Positions 55,096-64,000 of a stretch of DNA of 64,000 bases are shown one piece after another; position 1 is the first letter of the stretch, and each line of letters starts with the position of its first letter. The stretch covers positions 35,657 through 99,656 of the forward strand of contig NZ_JAKNHJ010000010.1 of assembly GCF_022133705.1 (NCBI RefSeq), written 5' to 3'. The stretch is from Varibaculum cambriense. Its GTDB lineage: Bacteria; Actinomycetota; Actinomycetes; Actinomycetales; Actinomycetaceae. Position numbers and translations under genes: made by a program. The notes below the pieces were generated by a model. It did not search any database, was not told the origin of the DNA, and was given only the letters and a program-made list of their open reading frames with translations.

Positions 55096-58000
55096 AGACT
55101 GCTACCCCACAGATCATTAGGCCGAACAGGGTGAAGGGCAGGGTACCGACGCCTCCCGCCTTCGGCAGCTCATAGGGCTGGTAGTTCTTGACCGTGACCG
55201 GATGCTCGGCACTGCCTGGCTGTTCACCAGCCACGCCGGGAGCCGGCTTTTGGAATAGCTGTCCGTTCCAGGTGGCGGTGTAGTTGTCGGGAGTTTTCAG
55301 TTCCTTTACGAAGTATTCCGCTTCACTTAAGTCCGGGAACACAACTTTGCCGTTGTCAGTAGTCTTAACTACGCGCGACAGGTAATAGGTCTTCTCTCCC
55401 TGCTTGACCGTCTTATCACTGTCAGCTAGGCCTGCGAGGCCGACCTCCTGCAGCTTGTCGGCGCTGATCTGCTGGGACTGATCCGGGGAATACAACCCGA
55501 ATACCGCTCCAGCAAGCCCGTTTGTGCAGGCACCATCTTCGCCGCAGTTATCTCCATCTGCTTTAAACAGGTTGATTTCCCACTTGCTGCGGATGTTTAT
55601 ACCGATAACGGTAAGGTTTTCGCCAGAGTTATAGCTGAAGGAATATTCTCCCTGGTGTTCAACCGGGTTCTCAGTGCTGCCCGTGGCCACCTGGTACTTA
55701 GAGAACTTCGTTCCGTCGGTGGGAGGTAGCTCCGCCAGGGTGTAGCGTTCCCCGTTCTTCCACGTCCAGGTTCCCGAGGGACTGGCGGGTTTGCCTGCCA
55801 GGGCGGTCAGGGAAATCTTTTCCGAGGACGAGGCGCCTTTGGCTACCGGTACCTTCACCTCAATATAGGAGCGGCCAGCTTTCTTGAGGTTTTCGATCAA
55901 GGTTTTCTCGGTCATTTCTTCGGGGGTTAGTTTTTCCCCGGTGTAGACCACGAAGTTATATACCGTTGCCTTGCTTAGCTGCAACGGCTCCTTATTTTCG
56001 TCTTGTACCTGCTTTAGCAATTGCATTTCGGCTGGTACTTTCACCCCAACTTTGAGCGGGATGGCCTCTAAGTCCAAGTCTCCGGCTCCGGGTGCACGGT
56101 AGTTGTAGCCGAAAGTGTTCCAGGCAATGTCGCCCGGCTTGGGGTTTGCCCCACCGGCGATCTTGGCGTCAAAGCGTACCCGCAGGGAGGCGCCTCCCTT
56201 GAGGATATCGGTGCTGTCCTTCAAATTAACGCGCAGGGAACGGGAACTTGCCTTTCGTTCAGTTCCCCAATCGCTAGTGGCACTACCGTTCCAATCTTTT
56301 TCGGTGAACCCGATAGCTTTATCGGAGTATTCCACCGTGTATTTACTGGGATCTACTGCTGTCCAGGTTCCATTCGCGTCCTTAACCTCTACCGTCAGAT
56401 TGGGCTCATCCGCAAAACCTACCTTAAACTGTGATCCCCGCTCGGGGGCACCCGTAAAGGTGTAGTTATCGTTAGTTTGCGGCAGGTTATCGATCAGGGT
56501 GATACGCGGAATCGAGTCATCCGTATTGTTCTTCACCTCTAAGGTATAGGTGAATAATGAGCTTTGACCGGGCAGCGAAATATAGTTCTTCTCGTCCGTG
56601 GAAGTAACTTTGTTATCCGGCTTCGCCTTTTCTTCTACGCTCTTTATTGAGGAGGTATAGGCATCTTGGGCAATCGGCACAAACGCGTCAGCCTGTACGC
56701 TGGGGAGATTAGTCTTGTTCTCGCTAGCACACACGTCGCCTTTAGCATTGTCCTTCCAGCAATAATAGGGATTAACCGTAGAATCGGGCTGTCCCGGATC
56801 ATTAAGGTTTTCACTGGTAGTGGTGGATAGCTTCAGATCTTGAGTAGCGTTCGAACCATGCTTAAGAGCTCCCTGGTCGAAAGATTCGCCAATCGGAGTC
56901 ACATAGGCATTGTTGAACACCATCCGATAATCACCCGTTTGTTTCGGATTCTTGCTCGAAAGCTGCAAAGTAGCGGTGCCTTCCGGCAATAGGGGATTAC
57001 CCGGAACTGAATATCTTGTTTGCCCAGGGGTCTTTTGCCCATCGGTACCGGGAACAACCCGTACATTAAGCTGCAGCTTCCCGTCTTTCGAGGTGAGAGA
57101 CACATGGAACACGGTTCTATTCCCCAACACAGCCAGAGGCTCACCGTTGACTGTCAAAGTGTTTGTAGTCGAAAAATAAGCGGGATTCCGGTATCGAACG
57201 GTTACGCTCTGGGGGTTCCCCTGTGCGTCATATTTCCAGTCGTCGAGGAACGTAAGCAGCTGGTATCCTTCATCGCAGTCATTGCTTCCCCAGCCGCCAC
57301 CGCTAGTGTTGTCCAGCTTCGGAGGATGACAAGTGTAAGTAACCGTACCGGTAAAGACATAGTTGGGATCCAGACGGTCACTGATTACATAGTCGGTGAT
57401 CGGTTGTTTTCCGTCATTGTGGGCGGTTACTTCCCAAGTTAAAGTATCCGGGTATCCAGCGGCCTTGGGATCTTTAGTAGTGGTACCAGCCGCATTCTTT
57501 TTAGCGACTAACTTTTTAGAGACTCCCGGCAAGATTGCTCCGCGAGTCAGATCCACTTGGGAGGATAGCCACTGGGTATTATCGTCTCCACCTACAAAAC
57601 CCTTTTGGTTAGCGTTGTTGGTGTCAATTATCTGGCGATCCCCGTCATTGGCTGGTGCCTGCCCTAAGGGCTGTGAGGTGATCTCAATGTCGGGATTGAC
57701 TTGTATTTTTTGCCCCTGTTGATTGTCATAGGGCATAGCGATCTGGTTACGACTTAAATCTTCGGTTTTGACTTTTTCGGCAACTGCTACCAGGTAGCTA
57801 TACCCCACGGTTTCCCCGGGGTTCAAATAGTATTTATCCCGTTCGGCGTCATATCCCAGATTGGAACCGGCCTTAGAGTTATCTAGGCGGAAAGTTACAT
57901 GGCGCGGATTTTGCGCATCTACTATCGCCCGCAAAGAAGCTACTTTGGGTTTTTCTCCCGGGAAATCCACGGGAGTGTTTTCAGCGCTAGATCTCCAGGT

Positions 58001-61000
58001 TTTGCGGATTGGCAACCCTTCGTCTCGGGGCTGTTCTTCGGGGAATAGCCCGGTGTAATAGACGTCATCTCTGAATTCCAGCTTGATACCAATCCCATCT
58101 GGCACCGGTTTACCGGTATCGTAGTCTTTATAGGTGGTGCAGACGTCGTTTCCTTCTTCATTCTTGTGGCACTGACCATTTTTCATATATGACTGGTCAT
58201 CAATACCGGCAAAGAAATGGAAGCCTTCAGGCAAGACGTCTTGAATGTCATTAATGTACAGGCGCGATTCCCCGTCGTTATGCAAAACGTTATAGTAGCG
58301 CACATATTTGTACAGGTTAGTTTGTTCATCTTGCGCCGAGTTGGTGTAAGTAACCCGGCCGCTGGCAGTATCATCGGGTCGGAGTACGGTGTAATTATCT
58401 GAACCGCTGCTGGTACCGATACCGCCCCACGGATAACGGGTCTCTTTTTCGTACTTATATCGTTGTTTCGCAACTACCCCGGTGTCAGCTACGCCTTTTT
58501 GCAGGGTAGCTCCCGCTTTTCCGCCCAGGTAGTGGCTTACCGAATAGGAGTCATTCTTTACATGCCAAGTGTTAAATAGGGTGTCTGACTGGTATTTCTT
58601 GCGATAGTTATCCCAGTCGGCTCCCTCAGGTAGCTGCCAGGTTACATACATATATACCGAGCCGGATACTTCCAGTTGCAGATCCTGATCCCAAACAAGG
58701 TATTGCTGGGTGTCACTGGAAGAGGCATCGGCCGGGTTCGTATCGGTAATCTTCCAGTTCTTGAGGTCGCCGGCAGTGACCTTTAGCCCGTTTTGCCCCT
58801 CTGGAATCTCCAGGGATAACTGGTCTTTGGTCCAGGGTTTACCCGGCAAACTGGGGGGCAGCGCATCATATATGTCCTTGCCAGTTACTATAAAAGGATC
58901 ATCCCCAAACACTGACAGAGCCAGGCGATAGGTAACCTTCTTCCCGGCATTCAGGGGGCTTTGGCTTAGTAAAGAGTCTTCATCAAAAGTAGCGCCCCGC
59001 TTGGTGACTATCCGCTTGTCTGCCCCCAGCTTGGAGATACTCATCTCGGTCTTATCGGTAATGCTGTATTTCGGCGACTCGACTCCCCCAATATTTAGCG
59101 CATCGGGGTGCCCGTCTTTAACCTTGGTATATCCGGTCTTTTCCGGATCGGTGAGGGTCAGGTAGTCCACGCTAACCTTAGACGGGTTGGCAAAATCTTG
59201 GCTGGCCATATACCAATAGGTCGAGGTGGCGATACCCGCCCCGTTATCAAGTTTCTTCACTTCGATGCGATCGGCAATGAAGTCTTTGCTTGAAGAGGAA
59301 TCGCCTACCTTTTCGGTAGCACTGAAATGAACATTTTTATAAGTCCCTGGTTTATCTAACAGGTAATAATCTTGTCCGTCATAGTTGTATTTCTTCAGCC
59401 CTTGCAGATCCGGGTTAGTTGCGTTATCCCCTTTAACTGGCACTAACAGTACTTGCGCTCCCGAGAGCTTATCGGTAAAGGGCAGGGCGTTATATTCGGC
59501 TTTCCCGCCTTTACGTTCTAGGGAGAGTTGATATTTAACCACGGTTCCCACTGGAATTGGCTTTCCGTTTTGTTCTACCTTCTCATTTTTCACATAGGCG
59601 GCTTTTTTAACCTCGAAAGAGTTGACCGTAGTTACCGTATCTGGAACGTCTTGATCGTTCAGATTCACTTTGTTAGTGGTTTGCTGCTCGGTAAAATCTT
59701 TCCCGGCCATAAAGTCATCTTTAACGGTCGCCCTTACCACGTGTTTAATGCTGTCTCCACCGTAAATCACGTGGTTCGGTACTTCCCAAGCCACTTGATA
59801 GCGAGTAGCTTGCACTACTATCAAGTCTTTTAGGGCATCCTGCAAGGCGGCCGCAGTGCTATCAACTGTCTTAGTCGCTCCCGCCTGGGTAATCGCTATC
59901 TTCCCATCGGCTTGTTTCTCTAGTTTCAAATCTGCGGGCTTAGCCTTAGCGCAATCTAGATGCACCTGCCCCGTACCCTCTTTACCGCTGGTAGTGGTGT
60001 GTTTTGCGGGTACATAGTTTTCACAGATCTGGGCGCCGGTGATGTTAATCGTGAGGCCATCCCCGTCCTCACTAAACATTTTGGCCATTTGCGCGGGGGC
60101 AAGGTAGTAGGCTTCGGGCAGGTGATCGGCAATAATGCCTTCGTCATCCTTACCTTCTTTAATCTTCCAGGGGCCAGATCCCTTGTTAGTGGCAGTAATC
60201 GTAAAGTCAATGGGGTCGCCCCGATAGAAGCTTTGCCCTTTTCCGCCTTCGTGGGTCTTAGTTACCTCGGGAACCGGGCCTTGCATGGTCACCGGGTTGG
60301 TGACTGCTGCCTTAGATGAAGCGCGATCAGTGTGGGTGTACTCGGTGGTTGCCGCAAACTCATTGTGCAAATTGTAGGTTTGATTCGGCTTTGGATCCTT
60401 CACCAGCAAGAAGTTGTCACCAAACCGAATTTTTACATTTCGATCAACCAGATTTGGTTTATTCTGTCTTGCCCCCACATCGTAGGTAATTTTTAGAGTG
60501 CGCTTCGCAGGATCGAACTGGTAACTAAGGGAACTTAGGTAAATATTGGAACCGCGCAGGGCGAATAACGGGACTGTTTCACCATTATTATCAATATTTA
60601 AGGTTATATATTGGCCGTTGCTATCTTTGTCCCCTGGTCTGATTGTCCACCCTGGGATCTGGGTATACCAATCGCGAATTGAGCCAGTGTTCCCCACCTT
60701 CTTTAGGTATTCGGGGTTAAACTCCACCCCTTCGGGCAGGGTAAAAGTATCTACATAGGTAGAATCAACAGCGGGATCCTGACCAACTTTGGCTTTGGGC
60801 ATTCCCTCGGTGGTTACCGGGGTATTGCGGAAAGTGTAACGCAGGTTCTTAATATAATAGTTTCCGCTTTGCTGGTCATAGGCAATACTGGGGTCAGTCG
60901 CCGATCCCCAAACCACGTCTGGTATCGGTTTATCCAACCAATCAAGCGGGTCTTTGTTGAGCAGCTCTTTCTTAGCTTCATATTTTTGCCGAATAGTATC

Positions 61001-61750
61001 CCAAGTATTTTCCTGTACCTGGCAGCTGGGTTCTTGGCCTTTCTTGCCCAGTGCTGCTTTGTCCTCGGGAGTAAGTTCCTCGATCCAAACTTTCAGATCC
61101 CCACCGGCGGAAGTGGGAGAATCATGCTTGGCTTTCACCGGGAGTGTGAATGCATCCCCAATTTCAGAACCGGCAATCTCGATGTAATAGTAGCCAGCTA
61201 CCGCTTTACCGTCATCATCTTGCACCTGATTAAAGGTGTAGGGGTTCTTATCCCCCTCCGCCTGATAGTAGGTCTTGCCTACCTCCAGTTTGGTGTCAGC
61301 TTCCCCGCCCAAAACATAGCCGGGAGCGGCAGGGGGTTTTTTGGCGGTAAAGCGGAAATAGACCCGATAAACTTTGGCTTTAGCGGCTGCCGTGTTGGAG
61401 ATCCCGATGTTTTGGCTAAAGGCTTCCCCAGTCCAACGCTGGCTAACGTTCTCCGAGGTAATCGCCTCGGCCTTTTCAGTCTCGGGATTATCTTCGCCGG
61501 GCTGGGTATTTACTATCGCTACCTTTCCATCGCCGGCCTTTAACAGTTCAGTAGTTACCGTACCGGGTTCAACCTGGCAGGAGGTCGGCGCCCGCATCGG
61601 CCGCGAAACGTTAGTTGCCCCCAGATTATTGGCCTCTTTAATGCCTAAAGAGTAGGAAGGAATCGCCAGTAACAGCGTGGTTACCAGGAAAGAAAGCGCC
61701 GCCAGGATAGCTAGCAGCCGAGTGCGGTCTTTATAGAGTTGATTAAACAC
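55064..61750 (-). CDS. Very large pilus tip / surface protein with LPKAG sorting signal
   Basis: A 2228-residue protein starting at GTG 61750, overlapping the pilin stop by one base. Residues ~12-35 are a signal/membrane segment. The body is a series of beta-sandwich, isopeptide or DUF11-like repeats: near 497 (TKTHEGGKGQSFYRGDPIDF), 713, 903 (SISKLGADKRIVTKRGATF), 1408 (GVSKKLVAKKNAAG) and 1700. Two SpaA/Cna-B like domains follow at ~1905 (AEMQLLKQVQDENKEP) and ~2058 (WEINLFKADGDNCG). It ends with LPKAG at ~2193, a hydrophobic helix and RYRRRG. By size and operon position it is most likely a pilus tip adhesin; ligand unknown. The frame is uninterrupted over 6.7 kb. Confidence 0.87.
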   Translation of the reverse strand: MFNQLYKDRTRLLAILAALSFLVTTLLLAIPSYSLGIKEANNLGATNVSRPMRAPTSCQVEPGTVTTELLKAGDGKVAIVNTQPGEDNPETEKAEAITSENVSQRWTGEAFSQNIGISNTAAAKAKVYRVYFRFTAKKPPAAPGYVLGGEADTKLEVGKTYYQAEGDKNPYTFNQVQDDDGKAVAGYYYIEIAGSEIGDAFTLPVKAKHDSPTSAGGDLKVWIEELTPEDKAALGKKGQEPSCQVQENTWDTIRQKYEAKKELLNKDPLDWLDKPIPDVVWGSATDPSIAYDQQSGNYYIKNLRYTFRNTPVTTEGMPKAKVGQDPAVDSTYVDTFTLPEGVEFNPEYLKKVGNTGSIRDWYTQIPGWTIRPGDKDSNGQYITLNIDNNGETVPLFALRGSNIYLSSLSYQFDPAKRTLKITYDVGARQNKPNLVDRNVKIRFGDNFLLVKDPKPNQTYNLHNEFAATTEYTHTDRASSKAAVTNPVTMQGPVPEVTKTHEGGKGQSFYRGDPIDFTITATNKGSGPWKIKEGKDDEGIIADHLPEAYYLAPAQMAKMFSEDGDGLTINITGAQICENYVPAKHTTTSGKEGTGQVHLDCAKAKPADLKLEKQADGKIAITQAGATKTVDSTAAALQDALKDLIVVQATRYQVAWEVPNHVIYGGDSIKHVVRATVKDDFMAGKDFTEQQTTNKVNLNDQDVPDTVTTVNSFEVKKAAYVKNEKVEQNGKPIPVGTVVKYQLSLERKGGKAEYNALPFTDKLSGAQVLLVPVKGDNATNPDLQGLKKYNYDGQDYYLLDKPGTYKNVHFSATEKVGDSSSSKDFIADRIEVKKLDNGAGIATSTYWYMASQDFANPSKVSVDYLTLTDPEKTGYTKVKDGHPDALNIGGVESPKYSITDKTEMSISKLGADKRIVTKRGATFDEDSLLSQSPLNAGKKVTYRLALSVFGDDPFIVTGKDIYDALPPSLPGKPWTKDQLSLEIPEGQNGLKVTAGDLKNWKITDTNPADASSSDTQQYLVWDQDLQLEVSGSVYMYVTWQLPEGADWDNYRKKYQSDTLFNTWHVKNDSYSVSHYLGGKAGATLQKGVADTGVVAKQRYKYEKETRYPWGGIGTSSGSDNYTVLRPDDTASGRVTYTNSAQDEQTNLYKYVRYYNVLHNDGESRLYINDIQDVLPEGFHFFAGIDDQSYMKNGQCHKNEEGNDVCTTYKDYDTGKPVPDGIGIKLEFRDDVYYTGLFPEEQPRDEGLPIRKTWRSSAENTPVDFPGEKPKVASLRAIVDAQNPRHVTFRLDNSKAGSNLGYDAERDKYYLNPGETVGYSYLVAVAEKVKTEDLSRNQIAMPYDNQQGQKIQVNPDIEITSQPLGQAPANDGDRQIIDTNNANQKGFVGGDDNTQWLSSQVDLTRGAILPGVSKKLVAKKNAAGTTTKDPKAAGYPDTLTWEVTAHNDGKQPITDYVISDRLDPNYVFTGTVTYTCHPPKLDNTSGGGWGSNDCDEGYQLLTFLDDWKYDAQGNPQSVTVRYRNPAYFSTTNTLTVNGEPLAVLGNRTVFHVSLTSKDGKLQLNVRVVPGTDGQKTPGQTRYSVPGNPLLPEGTATLQLSSKNPKQTGDYRMVFNNAYVTPIGESFDQGALKHGSNATQDLKLSTTTSENLNDPGQPDSTVNPYYCWKDNAKGDVCASENKTNLPSVQADAFVPIAQDAYTSSIKSVEEKAKPDNKVTSTDEKNYISLPGQSSLFTYTLEVKNNTDDSIPRITLIDNLPQTNDNYTFTGAPERGSQFKVGFADEPNLTVEVKDANGTWTAVDPSKYTVEYSDKAIGFTEKDWNGSATSDWGTERKASSRSLRVNLKDSTDILKGGASLRVRFDAKIAGGANPKPGDIAWNTFGYNYRAPGAGDLDLEAIPLKVGVKVPAEMQLLKQVQDENKEPLQLSKATVYNFVVYTGEKLTPEEMTEKTLIENLKKAGRSYIEVKVPVAKGASSSEKISLTALAGKPASPSGTWTWKNGERYTLAELPPTDGTKFSKYQVATGSTENPVEHQGEYSFSYNSGENLTVIGINIRSKWEINLFKADGDNCGEDGACTNGLAGAVFGLYSPDQSQQISADKLQEVGLAGLADSDKTVKQGEKTYYLSRVVKTTDNGKVVFPDLSEAEYFVKELKTPDNYTATWNGQLFQKPAPGVAGEQPGSAEHPVTVKNYQPYELPKAGGVGTLPFTLFGLMICGVAVYGWMRYRRRG

Positions 61751-62889
61751 TATTTCGCCTCCCTATCTGCGCGGTTTTGCTTAGAATTGGTCGCGCTTTC
61801 CGATTTGAAATCACTGCTGCCTGCCGTCGCTACTTGCCGACGCCGCGCAGCAATTCCGCCTGCCCCTAAAACCATCAGCAAGGGGGCTAGCCATAAGTAA
61901 TTTAGATTCGCGCCCGTCTTTGATAACGGAGGACGCTTGGGGGGATTTTTGGGAACTAAAGTATTGGTAACTGTGAAAGCCTGGCCAATCTTTTCGTAGC
62001 TAACCGTGTAGGGGCTGTTTCCCAGCTGTTCGGCTACTGCCCAGCGATGTCCTTCGCTGTCTTCCCAACGGTAAGTCCAGTTATTTGCGTTGTTTAGCTC
62101 GATGGTTTGGAATAGTTTTTCGTCCCGCAAAATCTGTATTTTTACTGCTTTAGGACGCGCGGTTTGGTTGCCGCCGTCCTGCCAATGTTTAACCACCTGG
62201 TATTGCGCCGGCTTGGGCAGTACTTTTTCTAGCTTCGCCACTGCGTTTACGTCGTATTGCAGTTTTCCGTCAACTAGGCTCGGCACAGTAACTAGCGAGG
62301 GATTAAAAACATAGGTTTCCCCGCTGGCACCCGCATTGGTAAAGGGATCCGCCAGCAACAGATAAACCCCTACCTTCAGGTTATTAAAGGTGGCTTTCCC
62401 ATTGCTATCCGAGGTCGCCGTCGCCTCTGGCGCTACCTGGTCAGCATGGATATGGTTAGCGAGGTTGCCCGCGAAGTCCGCCCATTTACTGGCGTCAACG
62501 CTACCCGCGGGAATCGCCCCGCTTTTATCTTGAAAGTCATTCCACTTTAATGCTTGTAAATACTGCTGATAGGCCGGCAGTGCAGGGAAATGCCGCTTCA
62601 CCTCGGCTATCCGATAGGCGGAGACTTTCACCCCCGCTAAAGGCGCGCCCTCGTAGTGAAAATCGAGAGTGATAGTGCCTTTTGCGTTTTGATCAATCTT
62701 TTCTAGATTTACTAAATCCAGAGAGGTAGTGCCGGAGGATGCACTGGTTTCGCCACCAGTGCCTGAGGGACCAGCCGGGGGTGCAGCGTGCGCGGCGGCG
62801 GGAGTGAGCATCCCAATTCCCAGCAGCGTGGCCAAAAGCGTCGCAGCCAGCGTCCCTAATAAGCGGTTGAAACTAATTGCTTTGCTCAT
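61750..62889 (-). CDS. Major pilin, SpaH/EbpB family, LPxTG-like anchor
   Basis: A 379-residue protein. Signal peptide of ~35 residues (RLLGTLAATLLATLLGIGML, AHAA). A first domain (~60-215) contains GTITLDFHYEGAPLAGVKVS and FNNLKVGVYLLLADPF; a possible pilin-motif lysine lies near residue 220 (AKLEKVLPKPAQ). A Cna-B domain (~225-310) includes YQVVKHWQDGG and WTYRWEDSEGHRWAVAEQLG. The sorting signal is LSKTG rather than LPxTG, followed by a hydrophobic helix and ARRRQ, and then about 27 more residues (VATAGSSDFKSESATNSK...), an unusually long cytoplasmic tail. Its ATG overlaps the sortase stop (ATGA). It should be polymerised by the adjacent class C sortase. Confidence 0.88.
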   Translation of the reverse strand: MSKAISFNRLLGTLAATLLATLLGIGMLTPAAAHAAPPAGPSGTGGETSASSGTTSLDLVNLEKIDQNAKGTITLDFHYEGAPLAGVKVSAYRIAEVKRHFPALPAYQQYLQALKWNDFQDKSGAIPAGSVDASKWADFAGNLANHIHADQVAPEATATSDSNGKATFNNLKVGVYLLLADPFTNAGASGETYVFNPSLVTVPSLVDGKLQYDVNAVAKLEKVLPKPAQYQVVKHWQDGGNQTARPKAVKIQILRDEKLFQTIELNNANNWTYRWEDSEGHRWAVAEQLGNSPYTVSYEKIGQAFTVTNTLVPKNPPKRPPLSKTGANLNYLWLAPLLMVLGAGGIAARRRQVATAGSSDFKSESATNSKQNRADREAK

Positions 62890-63902
62890 AGTGCTTCCGT
62901 CTTTCCTCCCGCTTGATTTCGGCGACGCCGCAGATGCGTCACGGTGATCGCCACAATGATTCCTAACACTGGCACCGAGATGGCTAACGAAACCATCACC
63001 GGATCCATAGCGACCGCATCGGCAGCCACATAACCGGCGTCCCCTCCATAGGGAACCCGGTGACCGCGAACGAGTAGCCGGTGGGTATTAATCGCATAGG
63101 GCGTGCAGGTTACTAAAGTCGCGTAGTCTTGCCCAGGAATAATTTTTAGATTCGATAGTTCTTTGGGTTCGACTACCCGGATTTGGTCAACTTGATAAGC
63201 CAGGTCACGATCTAGTACGTGTAACACGAAGCGATCGCCCTCCTCTAGCTCGTCAAGATTGGTGAATAGTTTGGCACTGGGCAATCCTCGGTGCCCAGAC
63301 AAAATCGTGTGGGTGCCGGCTCCGCCGGTAGGTAGCGAACTGCCGGGCACATGCCCTGCCCCTACCTGTAGTACCGAGTCCTCGGTGCCGTGGTAGATGG
63401 GTAGATCTACCCCTAGTTTTTCGATTTCGATATGACCCATCATCCCGGTTTTCCCCACATCTAATAGGGAAAGGTAGCGTTGCATTTGCGAGTGGGACAG
63501 ATGGTAGCGCGCCGGGTTGGACAGCAGTTCCCGGTTATAGGCTTCGGCCTCATCCCAGGTCTGCTGGATTTCTCCGGGGCGCATCTTATTTACGGTTTGG
63601 GTGTATTCCGCGATTGCGCGGCCTTGTTGCAGGGTGTTCCAGTAATTACTGATAGTGGGGTAAAAGAACACCAACATGCCGCCCAAGAATACTGCTATGA
63701 AGGCAAGATCGGGGATTCGTGATCGCTTAGCACCCTCCGGGGTGCCGGTTGCTTGGCCAGATGCGGAGGCCGAGTCCTGACGGCGCGAAGTTCCCTGAGC
63801 ATCCAGGTTCTGTTCTTTGGGGTCAGAATCGGATTTTAGGTGCCGTTGATCCAGGTCATCAGCGGCCGAAGCCACTTGCTGATCTACCGGGAGCGGTTGC
63901 AC
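62886..63902 (-). CDS. Class C (pilin-polymerising) sortase
   Basis: A 338-residue membrane enzyme starting at GTG 63902 after AGGAAA. An unusually long polar N-terminus (~1-60, Ser/Asp/Gln-rich) precedes the first membrane helix (~66-82). The catalytic domain has GHIEIEKLGVDLPIYHGT, His204 in LSGHRGLPSAKLF, Cys266 in TLVTCTPYAINTH and Arg275, all present. A second helix near residues 305-325 and RRRR end the protein, the class C topology. The usual Asp-Pro-Phe/Trp lid motif is not seen before the catalytic domain. It should cleave LSKTG/LPKAG signals and build isopeptide-linked pili. First gene of the operon, with a 24-G tract 72 bases upstream. Confidence 0.94.
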   Translation of the reverse strand: MQPLPVDQQVASAADDLDQRHLKSDSDPKEQNLDAQGTSRRQDSASASGQATGTPEGAKRSRIPDLAFIAVFLGGMLVFFYPTISNYWNTLQQGRAIAEYTQTVNKMRPGEIQQTWDEAEAYNRELLSNPARYHLSHSQMQRYLSLLDVGKTGMMGHIEIEKLGVDLPIYHGTEDSVLQVGAGHVPGSSLPTGGAGTHTILSGHRGLPSAKLFTNLDELEEGDRFVLHVLDRDLAYQVDQIRVVEPKELSNLKIIPGQDYATLVTCTPYAINTHRLLVRGHRVPYGGDAGYVAADAVAMDPVMVSLAISVPVLGIIVAITVTHLRRRRNQAGGKTEAL

Positions 63903-63973
63903 TTATTTTTCCTTTCCTAGCCCTGCCGGGGAGCCTTGGATGGGTTACGCACTAAAAAATGGAATTGGCGCTT

Positions 63974-63997
63974 GGGGGGGGGGGGGGGGGGGGGGGG
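63974..63997. repeat. Homopolymeric tract of 24 G upstream of the pilus operon
   Basis: Twenty-four consecutive G (C on the pilus-coding strand) begin 72 bases before the sortase start, at or just upstream of where the -35 region would fall. Slipped-strand changes could alter expression. Its place at the very end of the window means it could also be a low-quality sequence end. Confidence 0.75.
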
Positions 63998-64000
63998 CGG

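Noticed and set aside
60869-61543. A 224-codon plus-strand open frame opposite the giant surface protein
   Set aside because: Antisense to a continuous, domain-rich coding frame; hydrophobic translation without start signals, so a shadow frame.
1-64000. tRNA genes, insertion sequences, prophage genes or CRISPR arrays
   Set aside because: All larger gaps were read on both strands and none showed tRNA arms, terminal inverted repeats with a transposase, phage genes or spaced repeats.

Overview
The window looks like a chromosomal stretch from a high-G+C Gram-positive (Actinobacteria), probably a moderate-GC member of the Actinomycetaceae; Varibaculum or a close relative is a guess, not a demonstration. 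The pointers are the gene orders (tsaE-tsaB-rimI next to alr, NAD(P)HX repair and glmS; infA-rpmJ-rpsM-rpsK-rpoA-rplQ-truA), a three-subunit SdhCAB complex, an actinobacterial type myo-inositol cluster with a GntR regulator, a CIRCE-controlled groES, and a sortase-assembled pilus. No tRNA, rRNA, CRISPR array or intact insertion sequence was seen.

Layout. 1-2.3 kb: two overlapping family 2 glycosyltransferases (the first runs off the left edge). 2.6-5.7 kb: aldo/keto reductase and a membrane acyltransferase with an SGNH domain. 5.9-12.8 kb: inositol catabolism, operon iolC-aldolase-iolB-iolD on the minus strand, divergent from a GntR regulator followed by a transaldolase-family gene. 13-16.9 kb: groES, a THUMP-like methyltransferase, tsaD with an unusual repeat tail, and a broken winged-helix gene. 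17-27.3 kb: sdhCAB, then glmS-nnr-alr-tsaE-tsaB-rimI. 27.5-30.6 kb: glmM, coaA and a RelBE-type toxin-antitoxin pair. 30.8-31.7 kb: rplM-rpsI.

32.1-39.6 kb: an AT-richer carbohydrate island (secreted GH16, ROK regulator, sugar ABC transporter, GH36 alpha-galactosidase) that separates rplM-rpsI from truA, genes that usually adjoin in actinobacteria. 39.6-53.8 kb: truA, a ROK glucokinase-like gene, rplQ, rpoA, rpsK, rpsM, rpmJ, infA, a MazF-like gene, map, adk, secY, a secreted ARB_07466-type protein, and the spc ribosomal operon rplN to rplO, all on the minus strand.

54-64 kb: an orphan ribbon-helix-helix antitoxin, then a tightly overlapping pilus operon read right to left: class C sortase, major pilin, a 2228-residue surface/tip protein, and a sortase-like protein that has lost its catalytic His and Cys. 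A run of 24 G lies just upstream of this operon at the window edge, a possible phase-variation tract (or an assembly artefact). The most unusual items are this predicted pseudo-sortase, the homopolymer, and the six 11-residue repeats appended to TsaD.
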